Positions 17,726 through 25,350 of a stretch of DNA of 64,000 nucleotides are shown here, piece after piece; position 1 is the first letter of the stretch, and every line of letters begins with the position of its first letter. Where the stretch lies: assembly GCA_910578185.1 (NCBI GenBank), contig CAJTPN010000003.1, forward strand, positions 242,857 through 306,856, in the 5' to 3' direction. A program made the translations under genes and the position numbers. The notes beneath the pieces are model-generated. The model saw only the letters and a program-made list of their open reading frames with translations. It did not search any database and was not told the origin of the DNA. This DNA is from an uncultured Acetatifactor sp. (lineage in GTDB: Bacteria; Bacillota; Clostridia; Lachnospirales; Lachnospiraceae).

Positions 17726-17868
17726 ATGGCGCCTCCTCTCCATTACCTGTCTGCAGCTTTACAGAGAATCAAAATCAAATGCTCCTCCGAAAATCCGCCT
17801 CTCTTTATATTATAGTAAAAACCATAAAATATACAAGCCTTGGCTGTCATAAATCAAAGCGCAAACAG

Positions 17869-17898
17869 CAACAGTTCAGCCTTACGACTGAACTGTTG
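17869..17898 (-). terminator. Perfect 11-bp hairpin downstream of spoIIID
   Basis: CAACAGTTCAG and CTGAACTGTTG flank an 8-base loop, 25 bp after the spoIIID stop. There is only a weak T-rich tail on the minus strand, but position and stability suggest a terminator for restored spoIIID and for the recombinase. Confidence 0.5.
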
Positions 17899-17922
17899 TC
17901 GAAACGGATATGTAGTATAAAT

Positions 17923-18075
17923 TCACAGCGCATCATTATGCCAATGAAGATATTTCTCCTTTGTAGCAAGCCCCCCGCGAATATGACGCTCAGACTTATT
18001 TACATCCAAAACCTTTCTCGCCTCAGCAGCCAGTGCCGGGTTTACCTGCGCAAGTCGTTCAGTTACATCCTTGTG
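17923..18075 (-). pseudogene. spoIIID: spoIIID, 3' half, separated from its 5' half by an insertion
   Basis: Minus-strand translation from codon CAC at 18075 gives HKDVTERLAQVNPALA, then the hallmark RHIRGG and ATKEKY segments, then a stop at 17923. This is the C-terminal half of SpoIIID, the mother-cell DNA-binding regulator of sporulation; the B. subtilis protein continues in the same way after its STVH. In this state the fragment has no start codon: a TAA lies a few codons upstream in the same frame, inside the recombinase gene. The missing N-terminal half is at 22926-23039. Joining at the shared TACA gives one 264-bp frame encoding 87 residues. It is labelled broken only because of the insertion; it looks undecayed. 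Confidence 0.93.
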
Positions 18076-19699
18076 TATGGTTGTCGTTAATTAGAGCGGT
18101 TTTTCTATCCATAGAACCGGCCTCTGACGCAGACTGTTTTGCCGCCCCCTCAAGCTCCTGGGATTTCTCTAAATTGCCTTCAATCAATACCGTCTCCTCC
18201 AACCCCAGTTCCCCAAACAGCCGCAGATAAATCTCCACATTGCCATCCTTGTCCACTTGGATTTTCTGCACAAGCTTTTTCAGCTGTGCATTCGTCATCT
18301 GCCGCACATCCGTCACATCCTCAATCTGTCTGAAGGTACTGTTTAACACACCTTCCAGCTGCTCGCCCTTTGTCATATGATAGGAAACCATCTTTAGCTC
18401 GTTTTCCAGCCGCTCCATTTCCTTTCTGGAGCCGCCGATCTTCTCATTCAGCTCTTCCCTGGAAATCAGGTCATCTTCATACAGATTCATGTACTTTTCC
18501 CGAACCTTCGCCAGCCTGTTTAACTGGCTCCTTAATTCTTTTTCATTTTCTATATTTTCATCCTTAGCCCTGTATACCCGCTGGAATTCGCTTACCACAT
18601 GATTTATGACCTTTTTCCTCTGGCTGAGCATCCGGTTAAAATACTCCTGCAGTACGTCAATCAGCTCGTCCTCGTCCACCGTCACAGCATTGGGGCAGTT
18701 GTCCGCCCCCTTTCCGTTATGCCCGGAGCATACCCAGCGGACATAAGTATTTTTGTAGGTTCGCACTGTCCTCCGAAAAGACCAGCCGCATTCTTTGCAG
18801 CGAATCAATGTGGAAAAAAGATGCTTGTTGCTCTGACGCTCTCGGTTCATATTGAAGGCCGCATGCCTTCCCCGGAGAATCTGCCGCACCCTTTCAAAGT
18901 CTTTGAGGTCAACGATTTTCAGGTCCGGACGATCCGTCACCATCCATTCCGTCTCCTCCTTGTCCTTTCGTTTTCCCGTAAGGAAATCTTCCACCTCCTG
19001 TTTTCCGTTAATCACTCTCCCAGTATAAAGTTCATTTGTTAAAATCCGGCAGACAGCGTTCTGGCTCCAACTGCAGTTCCGCTTTGTCCGCAGTCCTCTC
19101 TCATTCAATATATTGGCGATTTTAGCCGCGCCATAGCCTTCCTGCAGATACCATGTGTAAATCTGCTTCACCGTTTCCGCTTCCTGTTTGTTAATCTCCA
19201 AGTTAAAATAGTCGCCCGCAGTTTTGTTATAACCATAGACAATATTGGGGACACGTCCCTTTTCCGCATTCATTTTCTTGCCGAACTTTACACGCTTGGA
19301 GGTGTTGGCGCTTTCCTCCTGAGCCAACGCGCCGAAGATTGTCAGCACAAACTCACTGTTGCCCATGCTTGTCATATTGGCGGTGAGAAATTGGGTTTCT
19401 ATTCCCAGAGATTTTAATTTTCGGACATTCTGCAGCAGATCCACTGTATTTCTGGCAAAGCGGGAAATATCCTTTACCACCACCATGTCAAACAGGCCAT
19501 GCTCCGCGTCGGACATCATGCGCAGGAACTCTTTGCGGTTTTTAATTTTCGTGCCTGAAATACCCTCGTCGGCATAAAGACGCACAAGGTTGTCCCCTGT
19601 TCGTTCCGTATATTCGGAAAAGAAAGCTTTCTGGGCCTCCAGGCTGTTTAATTGGTCTTCCTTGTCTGTGGAGACGCGGCAGTAGGCGGCGATGTTCAT
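18059..19699 (-). CDS. Large serine recombinase of the spoIIID-interrupting element
   Basis: A full-length 546-residue large serine recombinase. The resolvase domain has catalytic Ser10 in YCRVS and the DISRFARN segment with its conserved Arg residues; a recombinase domain follows, then a zinc ribbon with CKEC (301-304), Cys324 and Cys335, and a coiled-coil region near residues 365-440. Such enzymes excise or integrate DNA between att sites with no homology requirement. The gene sits at one end of the 4.85-kb element that splits spoIIID, as SpoIVCA sits in the sigK skin element. Its last four to five codons lie beyond the att core, so excision would replace its C-terminus. Confidence 0.95.
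   Translation of the reverse strand: MNIAAYCRVSTDKEDQLNSLEAQKAFFSEYTERTGDNLVRLYADEGISGTKIKNRKEFLRMMSDAEHGLFDMVVVKDISRFARNTVDLLQNVRKLKSLGIETQFLTANMTSMGNSEFVLTIFGALAQEESANTSKRVKFGKKMNAEKGRVPNIVYGYNKTAGDYFNLEINKQEAETVKQIYTWYLQEGYGAAKIANILNERGLRTKRNCSWSQNAVCRILTNELYTGRVINGKQEVEDFLTGKRKDKEETEWMVTDRPDLKIVDLKDFERVRQILRGRHAAFNMNRERQSNKHLFSTLIRCKECGWSFRRTVRTYKNTYVRWVCSGHNGKGADNCPNAVTVDEDELIDVLQEYFNRMLSQRKKVINHVVSEFQRVYRAKDENIENEKELRSQLNRLAKVREKYMNLYEDDLISREELNEKIGGSRKEMERLENELKMVSYHMTKGEQLEGVLNSTFRQIEDVTDVRQMTNAQLKKLVQKIQVDKDGNVEIYLRLFGELGLEETVLIEGNLEKSQELEGAAKQSASEAGSMDRKTALINDNHTQGCN
18062..18077 (-). other. Proposed right attachment junction (att) in spoIIID
   Basis: On the minus strand TACACAAGGATGTAAC matches TACATATGGTTGTAAC at the other spoIIID breakpoint in 13 of 16 positions. 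The longest identity compatible with restoring the invariant His-Lys-Asp of SpoIIID is the leading TACA, taken here as the crossover region. Confidence 0.7.
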
Positions 19700-19876
19700 G
19701 TGGATGCCTTTCTGTTATATCATAATCATTCGGTTACATCTATTTATTTTATTTAATAGAAAAAGACAAGAGTTATCTCCTGCCCTTCTCATATACTAAG
19801 TTACTTTTATCTATTTCCCAAAAGGCTGTCTTGCCTGGCAAAATCCGCTATACCATCAGGCGCATCACCGACAGAA

Positions 19877-20335
19877 CTATTTTGTCACAACGGTTGCATT
19901 AGGATAGAGACTTTGTACATACTCTACCAAATCCTGCCTGACGTGAATCGTAATGCCTGATGTATCTGCATCGTAGTTGCCATAGGACTGTTTAAACATA
20001 TGCGCAGGTACGTCCGAAAGATTGTCGGAATGCCGTATGCCACCATACCATCTGAATGATTCAATATTTTGACAACAGCATATTCCTTTCCCTCGTAGGT
20101 AACGGTATCTGTCAACTGGCAATGGGGGTTCAATATGGTATCAATTTCTGCGTAGCCATTTTCGTAGAGCTTATAGCGCACGCCCATGATGTCATAAGTC
20201 CATGACAATGCTTTTCCCATGTCTGTTCCATTCGGCAGAGTGTTCTTGCTGCCGCAGCCGGTCATGAACGCTGCAATCAGCATAAGAAAAATGACAGTAT
20301 ACCAAACCTTTATTTTCTTTGTCTTGTCTGCATGC
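19877..20335 (-). pseudogene. Decayed lipoprotein gene with two frame breaks
   Basis: The 5' ATG at 20311, which has a GGGAGGAAGG site, reads only seven codons before a stop. One base out of phase, the sequence reads a typical lipoprotein signal (KTKKIKVWYTVIFLMLI then MTGC) and continues to about 20035. There the homologous text jumps to another frame (RHSDNLSDVPAHMFKQSYGNY) and ends at 19877. The latter half resembles a BspA-type repeat tail. Two single-base shifts are the simplest reading, making this a pseudogene unless the assembly is wrong. It lies inside the spoIIID element, upstream of the recombinase. Confidence 0.65.
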
Positions 20336-20622
20336 TTCCTTCCTCCCTCTTTCCTGCTGTACCTTCACAACGTTCTGATGATGTGTGCCAGTATATCAGC
20401 AAATCTCATAGGAGCACCACGCTAAACGTCAATTAACGCTTAGCAAACTTTCAGACATACTCTCCTAACCATTGCTCATTATATCACTTTCCGCCTTAAC
20501 ATGCAATTAAAAATCCTGCCTCATCCCCTTCCGCCTTCCAGACATCCGGAAAATGTTTTGAAAGAACAGACTCATTTCACACCGGTGCCAGATCTCAAAC
20601 AGTTCCATAATCAGAAAATTGC

Positions 20623-20802
20623 CTACAAGCAGACGGCATCTGGAACATCTTTTCCCGCCAGTTCCATTAATTTCCTCTCAACCTTTCCCCCATTTGCCTG
20701 AACAAATACTTCCAGCAGAACTTTGGCTGTTTCTTCTACCGTATTGGGGTTATGTATGATGTAATTCAGCTTTCTTTCCTTTCCTTCGCTGAAATTTTTC
20801 AT
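20623..20802 (-). CDS. Small hypothetical protein inside the spoIIID element
   Basis: A 59-residue protein with the core NYIIHNPNTVEETAKVLL, a pattern I associate with small uncharacterised clostridial proteins. The start at 20802 follows a GAGGG-like site; the frame extends 24 codons further upstream without support. No membrane segment or motif suggests a function. It ends 75 bp before the next visible landmark and lies between the DUF1703 gene and the lipoprotein remnant. The surrounding 20336-20622 shows no gene. Confidence 0.5.
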   Translation of the reverse strand: MKNFSEGKERKLNYIIHNPNTVEETAKVLLEVFVQANGGKVERKLMELAGKDVPDAVCL

Positions 20803-21017
20803 GGTGAGAACCCTCGCCCTCATGGTCTTTGTCCATTCTATGAAAACTGAACTGCAATTATTAACCATTTTCAAATAATCTGACCGCCAATTTTGATAAA
20901 CGCATTAAAGGACAGTCCAACTCCGTCTCTTTGACCTGTAAACTGCCCTTGGGGCATGTCTTTGGAATTTGCTCCCCGGAAACATCCTTGGGAATATATA
21001 CGGGTGCCGTCCTCGCT

Positions 21018-22727
21018 TTACCTCCCAATATATCCTGTTCCCAACCGAACTTCGCAGTCCTTCCGGTAAAATGAGATTCCATAGCAGCCAATCTTCCGAT
21101 ACCCCTCTGCGCGCAGTTCCTCCATATACTTTTTGTCATAAACCTGCTGCAGCGCCTTTTCCGCATCAGCCCCCAAATCATCGATGCCTTCAGAAACTTT
21201 TATCTCCAGAACAAACGCCCTGCCCCGCAGCGACGGGCTTCTGACCATAAGATCAGACCTTCCGTTACCGGATTCCCGGTTCGACTTCACCAGATAGTCC
21301 TCACTCTGGCTTAAAATCCCCGCAAGAAATCCATGGTAGAAATTCTCCGCACTGTCATAGAAACTGATGACGGCAAACAGCTGCTCATTCAGAATCTCAC
21401 CGATTTTATCTGCGTCTCCCTCCTCCATTGCACGGTATAAATCCCGGAAATCCTGCTTTTCTATCCTTCCACGAAACCATCCCAGAATCGTATTCTGATA
21501 AATCGTCTTCACCTCTGTATTGGGAATCCGAACCTGCAGGAAAACAGACGACTCATTGAAATACTCCACCTTTTTTGTCAGATACCCGGTAAAGTAAAGG
21601 AAATTCCACAGGTTTTCGCCCCTGCCGTGCATATCCTCATAAGTAATCTCCTCATGCACCTGTATGTCAAGAGACTCGCCGCGCAAAAGCGCTTCAATCT
21701 GCCCTTTCGTCTCCATGTCAGCATCGGCAATCATATCCTTAACAATGTCATTGGAACTGGTATTGATCCAGTATGGATGCGGAAAAGCATTCCTGTCCGA
21801 ACACAAATCATATAAATATTTTACAACGCTCCAGGGATTATAGACTTCCGTATTTCCAAATTTATATCCGTCATACCATTCCTTCATGGTTGAAAAACGA
21901 TTCTCCACACCATAGTATTTCATACTCTGTATTACTTCCGCCTCTGTAAATCCAAAATGCTCACTATATCTTTTATCCAAAACAGAAATAATGTTTAAAT
22001 GGTTTAACCCGGTAAAAATGCTTTCCTTTGAAATTCTAAGACAGCCTGTAATCACCGCAAACTGCAGATAATCATTGGTCTTTAAGCCTGACTCAAACAG
22101 CGATCGGATAAAATCCACCATCTCCCTGTAAAATCCACAAAAATACGCATTCTCCAGCGGCACATCGTACTCATCAATCAAAATAACCGTTTTCTTCCCT
22201 GTAGCTTTAAACATACAACGGCTAAACAACTTCAGCGAACCTCGAAGCAGCTTTTCGTCCGCTCTTCCATCCGCAATGTTAAGATAATGCTCATATTCAT
22301 TTATCGCCAGCCGCTCTTTCCCACGTTCAATGACAGCCCTATGTCGGTCAAACTCAGCTGTAATTTCAGCCCCCATGGTGTAATATGCATTTTCAAGGCT
22401 ATCCTGTTTGGCCGATTTCAAGGTCAGGTTGAGCACCGGATATATCCCCATATGCTGCTGATATGCTTTCCCGGCTTCCATGATTTTCATTCCCCCAAAT
22501 AGCTCACGGTTTTGGAGATTCTTTTCAGCATCCCCGGTATCCTCAAAAAAATACCGAAGCATGCTGAGATTCAGCGTTTTGCCAAATCGTCTGGGACGGG
22601 TAAAAAGATTCACTTCCCCCTTTAAATCAAGCAATTCTTTTATCAACAAAGTTTTGTCAATATAGCAATAGCCTTCCTTTACTATCTTCTCAAAATTATC
22701 AACCCCTATGGGCAATGGCTTTTTCAC
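21018..22727 (-). CDS. DUF1703-type AAA ATPase / PD-(D/E)XK nuclease-like protein
   Basis: A 569-residue protein starting with GTG after a GGGGAGG site. The N-terminal ATPase part has the family start PLPIGVDNFEKIVKEGYCYIDK (here summarised as a family match) with a P-loop-like RPRRFGKT at residues 44-51 and a Walker-B-like LIDEYD. The C-terminal part has GRSDLMV and VLEIKVSE, the D...ExK core of PD-(D/E)XK nucleases. The family is common in Bacteroidetes and Clostridia, often in many copies, and may act in mobile element or phage biology; the role is unproven. It is the largest cargo gene of the spoIIID element. Confidence 0.85.
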   Translation of the reverse strand: MKKPLPIGVDNFEKIVKEGYCYIDKTLLIKELLDLKGEVNLFTRPRRFGKTLNLSMLRYFFEDTGDAEKNLQNRELFGGMKIMEAGKAYQQHMGIYPVLNLTLKSAKQDSLENAYYTMGAEITAEFDRHRAVIERGKERLAINEYEHYLNIADGRADEKLLRGSLKLFSRCMFKATGKKTVILIDEYDVPLENAYFCGFYREMVDFIRSLFESGLKTNDYLQFAVITGCLRISKESIFTGLNHLNIISVLDKRYSEHFGFTEAEVIQSMKYYGVENRFSTMKEWYDGYKFGNTEVYNPWSVVKYLYDLCSDRNAFPHPYWINTSSNDIVKDMIADADMETKGQIEALLRGESLDIQVHEEITYEDMHGRGENLWNFLYFTGYLTKKVEYFNESSVFLQVRIPNTEVKTIYQNTILGWFRGRIEKQDFRDLYRAMEEGDADKIGEILNEQLFAVISFYDSAENFYHGFLAGILSQSEDYLVKSNRESGNGRSDLMVRSPSLRGRAFVLEIKVSEGIDDLGADAEKALQQVYDKKYMEELRAEGYRKIGCYGISFYRKDCEVRLGTGYIGR

Positions 22728-22775
22728 CGTGACACCTCCCCGTTTCTTGCTGAAAGTAAATGTCTCATATATAAG

Positions 22776-22804
22776 ATTATACCCTCCCCCATATTATTTC
22801 ACAA
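22776..22804 (-). promoter_or_regulatory. Promoter of the DUF1703 gene
   Basis: On the minus strand TTGTGA and TATAAT are separated by 17 bases, about 50 bp before the GTG start. It is a vegetative-type promoter, so the cargo gene should be transcribed in growing cells. Confidence 0.65.
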
Positions 22805-22815
22805 TCATTTCTTCA

Positions 22816-22860
22816 TAAAAAAGCACCCTTGGGTACTAACCTTTCGTTCCCAAGGATGCT
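22816..22860 (-). terminator. Terminator just inside the element after the spoIIID 5' half
   Basis: AGCATCCTTGGG and CCCAAGGGTGCT pair over a 15-base loop, followed on the minus strand by TTTTTT. It would stop the spoIIID transcript entering the element, separating it from the cargo promoter. Confidence 0.85.
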
Positions 22861-22862
22861 CT

Positions 22863-23039
22863 CTATCCCTCTCGATTCCCTTCATTTGATCGTCCACACA
22901 AATCGTTCTGATTTGTTACAACCATATGTACAGTACTCTTGCTAACTCCGAAAGCCTTGGCAGTCTGCCTGACCGTGGCATTGCTGTCGATGATATAATT
23001 GGCGATGCTGATAGCTCGCTCTTCAATATAATCCTTCAA
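22863..23039 (-). CDS. spoIIID: spoIIID, 5' half, fused to element-derived tail
   Basis: From a TTG start with an AAAGGGG site the frame reads KDYIEER at the N-terminus, then TVRQTAKAFGVSKSTVH, the helix-turn-helix of SpoIIID, up to residue 38. After that it departs into 20 unrelated residues encoded by the element and stops at 22863. In B. subtilis the next residues are KD(L)TERL, found here 4.85 kb away at 18072. The 58-residue product probably lacks the second DNA-contacting part, so it should be inactive. A sigma-E-type promoter precedes it. Confidence 0.92.
   Translation of the reverse strand: MKDYIEERAISIANYIIDSNATVRQTAKAFGVSKSTVHMVVTNQNDLCGRSNEGNREG
22915..22930 (-). other. Proposed left attachment junction (att) in spoIIID
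   Basis: On the minus strand TACATATGGTTGTAAC follows the codons for Ser-Thr-Val of SpoIIID. It matches the sequence at 18062-18077 in 13 of 16 positions, with the two matching blocks TACA and TGTAAC. Confidence 0.7.
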
Positions 23040-23069
23040 AGGAATACCCCTTTAAGATACCTTTTTTCC

Positions 23070-23097
23070 ATTGTATGAAGGATTTTCGGAGGATATG
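23070..23097 (-). promoter_or_regulatory. Sigma-E-type promoter of spoIIID
   Basis: On the minus strand CATAT (23093-23097) is followed after 15 bases by CATACAAT (23070-23077). CATACAAT is the classic sigma-E -10 sequence and spoIIID is a known sigma-E target in Bacillus and Clostridia. The predicted RNA would start near 23062, ahead of an AAAGGGG site and the TTG start. Confidence 0.75.
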
Positions 23098-23197
23098 ACT
23101 GAATCAGATGTCTGGTGCAGACTTTTTTACTAAGGACAAGCTCTATGGACAATGTGGTATCCTTCATTTCTCTCCTTCATATTATCCAACAACTATA

Positions 23198-23935
23198 TTA
23201 AACCTTTCCATGACATTCATCCAAAAAACTTGTCCTGATATTTTCCGGCAAATATTGCACCAATTCCTCCACCAACTCATACACCTTCGTCCCTGGTGCA
23301 ATATCAGCCGGCGTCTTGCGCTGCCCATCTTCAATAATTCTTCTGGCATACCGAATCGCCAGTTTCGGATTTCCTTTCTCCATGAGAATGTCAAAAATAT
23401 TTTTCATATTTTTTTGATATTTTCCCAGACCTAACTCCTTAAATTTCTCATTCAAAAAAGAGATATATTCCGTCCGATGGTTATTGGATGTATAATAAGC
23501 AAAGTGCAGCAGGAACCAGAATTCTATGCATTCATTGCTCCATGCTGTATGATATTGCAGCTCTGGATTCTCTTTATTCAGCTGCTCCGCCCTACTGACC
23601 ACACCATTGAAATCACTGGCCGGAAAACTATCCTTATCATAAACACACCAAATCTGCCCCCTTTGAAGCTTATTTCGCGCCACATACTTTTCGGCCATCC
23701 CAATGACACGCATTGTTTCCGCCGCGCAGGGTTCAATCTCAATCAGCACCATATCCCGATAGATTGAATTCTTCTCAATTATGCGCTTAAATCCGGTGAA
23801 ATACTGCGGCTCCGTTTGTTCTCCTTCACAGAAAATATAATATCTGTATCGCTTCTTTTCCAAGTGCTCCTGGCGGCGCTTTTTCTTCCAATCCAACTTG
23901 TTAGATTTACTTTCAATTTTGGCTTTTTTAGGCAT
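23198..23935 (-). CDS. RloB-like protein
   Basis: A 245-residue protein with a very basic N-terminus. It carries CEGEQTEP at 36-43, VYDKDSF with Asp100 and Asp102, and SNECIEFWFLLHF near 133-145. These are the hallmarks of RloB, a TOPRIM-like family found beside RloA ATPases and anticodon-nuclease loci. The two genes overlap by 8 bp, so translation is coupled. The pair is generally regarded as a host defence module, possibly acting on nucleic acid; the target is unknown. It lies immediately upstream of the interrupted spoIIID, but is not part of its transcript. Confidence 0.85.
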   Translation of the reverse strand: MPKKAKIESKSNKLDWKKKRRQEHLEKKRYRYYIFCEGEQTEPQYFTGFKRIIEKNSIYRDMVLIEIEPCAAETMRVIGMAEKYVARNKLQRGQIWCVYDKDSFPASDFNGVVSRAEQLNKENPELQYHTAWSNECIEFWFLLHFAYYTSNNHRTEYISFLNEKFKELGLGKYQKNMKNIFDILMEKGNPKLAIRYARRIIEDGQRKTPADIAPGTKVYELVEELVQYLPENIRTSFLDECHGKV

Positions 23936-25154
23936 TAACAGTCCCCCAATCTATAATCTTTCTAAGATAAGGGTCTGCCCCATATTTGCTCTCCAGATAC
24001 TGCTTGTCATATTTAGCATCTTTACGAACAGATTCCCCTTTGTCATTCTTAAACTCCACCAGCGAATACAGATTAGAATTCTGCCCGTTACCCTTTGCCA
24101 CAAACCATATTTCATCCCGGCGAAACAGACTGCCATTCATAGTAGATAAATCATGGGATGTAAAAATCAACTGTGCTCCTTTTCTATTAATTTTAAAGTC
24201 CGTAAACCTCTCAATGATGCTCTGCAGCAATAGGGGATGAATCTTCGCATCCAACTCGTCAATCACCAGTGTGGTTCCGTATAGCAGACTTGCTGCGATT
24301 AAGGGAAGCAAGCCAAACAGTTTTTTTGTCCCACTGGATTCTTCCGCCAAAGTAATTTCCGCACTGTAACCGTCTACAGTATGTTTTGTATATATTTCAA
24401 TCCGATCATTATCTTTTTCTTCGATTCTGAAATCTTCAATATCTAAATCCATCTCCCGAATCATATCCAAAACCAAATTCTTAATCTTTTCTGACTTTGC
24501 CACAGCAGTTCTCAGTTCCTGATATGGATTACCATAGTTCAGAAAATCAATAGAATCCTCAAACCATTCCAGAACATCCGCTACAATCTCATTTTTCTTA
24601 TAAGTGATTCCCAGATAGGACAACAAAGGTAAAGATGCCGATAATTCATTACTTATCCTGAACTTTCCGAAAACTCCTTTTAAGCAGAATTGGCTCTCAC
24701 TTCTGGTAAACAATGCGGAACGGCGGCCTGTTTCCAGCTTTATTCTGTCCAGGCTCTCATAAATGACCGCTTCCCCTTTTATATGCAAAATATATCGGTA
24801 TTCTGCATACTTCGTTCTGAAAAAGACTTCAAATTCCGTTGGTTCCTTTTTGCTTTCCTCTGAAAAAGCAAATGGTTCCACGGGAATCTTCCTTGCTTTT
24901 AAATCACAATCCGTCTTGTCGCAGACCGCGCATAAAGGCCTTAATACCTTTGAGTTCAAAGTATGCAATGCCTCTAACACATTGGATTTTCCCCCACCGT
25001 TTGGTCCATAGATAACGGAAACCGGCAAATACAGTTCTCCGTCTATGTCTTTGATGATTTTATCCTCATGCTCTGAAATAGCCGCAGCCTGCATATCGAA
25101 GGTGACTTCATCCCTTATACTTTTAAAATTTTTTACTGTAAACTGACATAACAT
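23928..25154 (-). CDS. RloA-like AAA/ABC-type ATPase
   Basis: A 408-residue SMC/ABC-like ATPase of the AAA_15/21 type: FTVKNFKSIRDEV start, Walker A GPNGGGKS at residues 50-57, and a C-terminal block with EESSGTKKL (signature) followed by LVIDELDAKIHPLL (Walker B). A conserved FTSHD switch His follows. The start at 25154 has a GGAGGG site. With RloB it forms a two-gene operon; in related systems the ATPase senses or gates the effector. The operon has its own promoter and a striking palindrome upstream. Confidence 0.87.
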   Translation of the reverse strand: MLCQFTVKNFKSIRDEVTFDMQAAAISEHEDKIIKDIDGELYLPVSVIYGPNGGGKSNVLEALHTLNSKVLRPLCAVCDKTDCDLKARKIPVEPFAFSEESKKEPTEFEVFFRTKYAEYRYILHIKGEAVIYESLDRIKLETGRRSALFTRSESQFCLKGVFGKFRISNELSASLPLLSYLGITYKKNEIVADVLEWFEDSIDFLNYGNPYQELRTAVAKSEKIKNLVLDMIREMDLDIEDFRIEEKDNDRIEIYTKHTVDGYSAEITLAEESSGTKKLFGLLPLIAASLLYGTTLVIDELDAKIHPLLLQSIIERFTDFKINRKGAQLIFTSHDLSTMNGSLFRRDEIWFVAKGNGQNSNLYSLVEFKNDKGESVRKDAKYDKQYLESKYGADPYLRKIIDWGTVNA

Positions 25155-25180
25155 ATCATTGCCCTCCGTTCCCAACCTCT

Positions 25181-25208
25181 ATTATACTCAATATTCCTTT
25201 TTTGTAAA
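25181..25208 (-). promoter_or_regulatory. Promoter of the rloAB-like operon
   Basis: On the minus strand TTTACA and TATAAT are separated by 16 bases, about 27 bp before the ATPase start. Confidence 0.6.
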
Positions 25209-25209
25209 C

Positions 25210-25236
25210 AACATATGAGATATTATCTCATATGTT
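25210..25236. repeat. 27-bp perfect palindrome (13-1-13) next to the rloAB promoter
   Basis: AACATATGAGATA, one T, TATCTCATATGTT. It touches the upstream edge of the -35 box, as expected for the operator of a dimeric regulator. No T-run follows on either strand, so it is not a terminator. Confidence 0.8.
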
Positions 25237-25271
25237 TATCTAAAGTATGCAAGTGACTCATGTTATACAAA

Positions 25272-25299
25272 ACAGCAGCCCCATTATCAAGGAGCTGCC
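25272..25299 (-). terminator. Terminator after the dsRNA-binding-domain gene
   Basis: On the minus strand GGCAGCTCC and GGGGCTGC form a hairpin followed by TGTTTTG, 50 bp after the stop codon of the 87-residue gene. Confidence 0.65.
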
Positions 25300-25350
25300 G
25301 ATTTACATAATTATGCATTGAACTCTCTATTTCTCTTTTTCCACATACCA

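Larger units (their letters stand above)
18078..22930 (-). mobile_element. Skin-like intervening element inserted in spoIIID (4,853 bp)
   Basis: The element lies between the two halves of spoIIID and contains, in minus-strand order, a DUF1703 AAA/nuclease gene, a small protein, a decayed lipoprotein gene and a large serine recombinase. Both ends carry a related 16-bp sequence. Deleting exactly this interval joins spoIIID in frame. The recombinase appears intact and spoIIID keeps a sigma-E-like promoter, so excision during sporulation is plausible, as for the skin element of sigK. Phage structural genes are absent, so the element is minimal. Confidence 0.85.

Noticed and set aside
20861..21181. 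Minus-strand 106-codon frame near the end of the DUF1703 gene
   Set aside because: Overlaps the supported gene in another frame and lacks a start signal.
22863..23039. Interpretation as a free-standing small HTH regulator or transposase fragment
   Set aside because: Sequence matches SpoIIID up to STVH and the missing half is found at the other end of the element.
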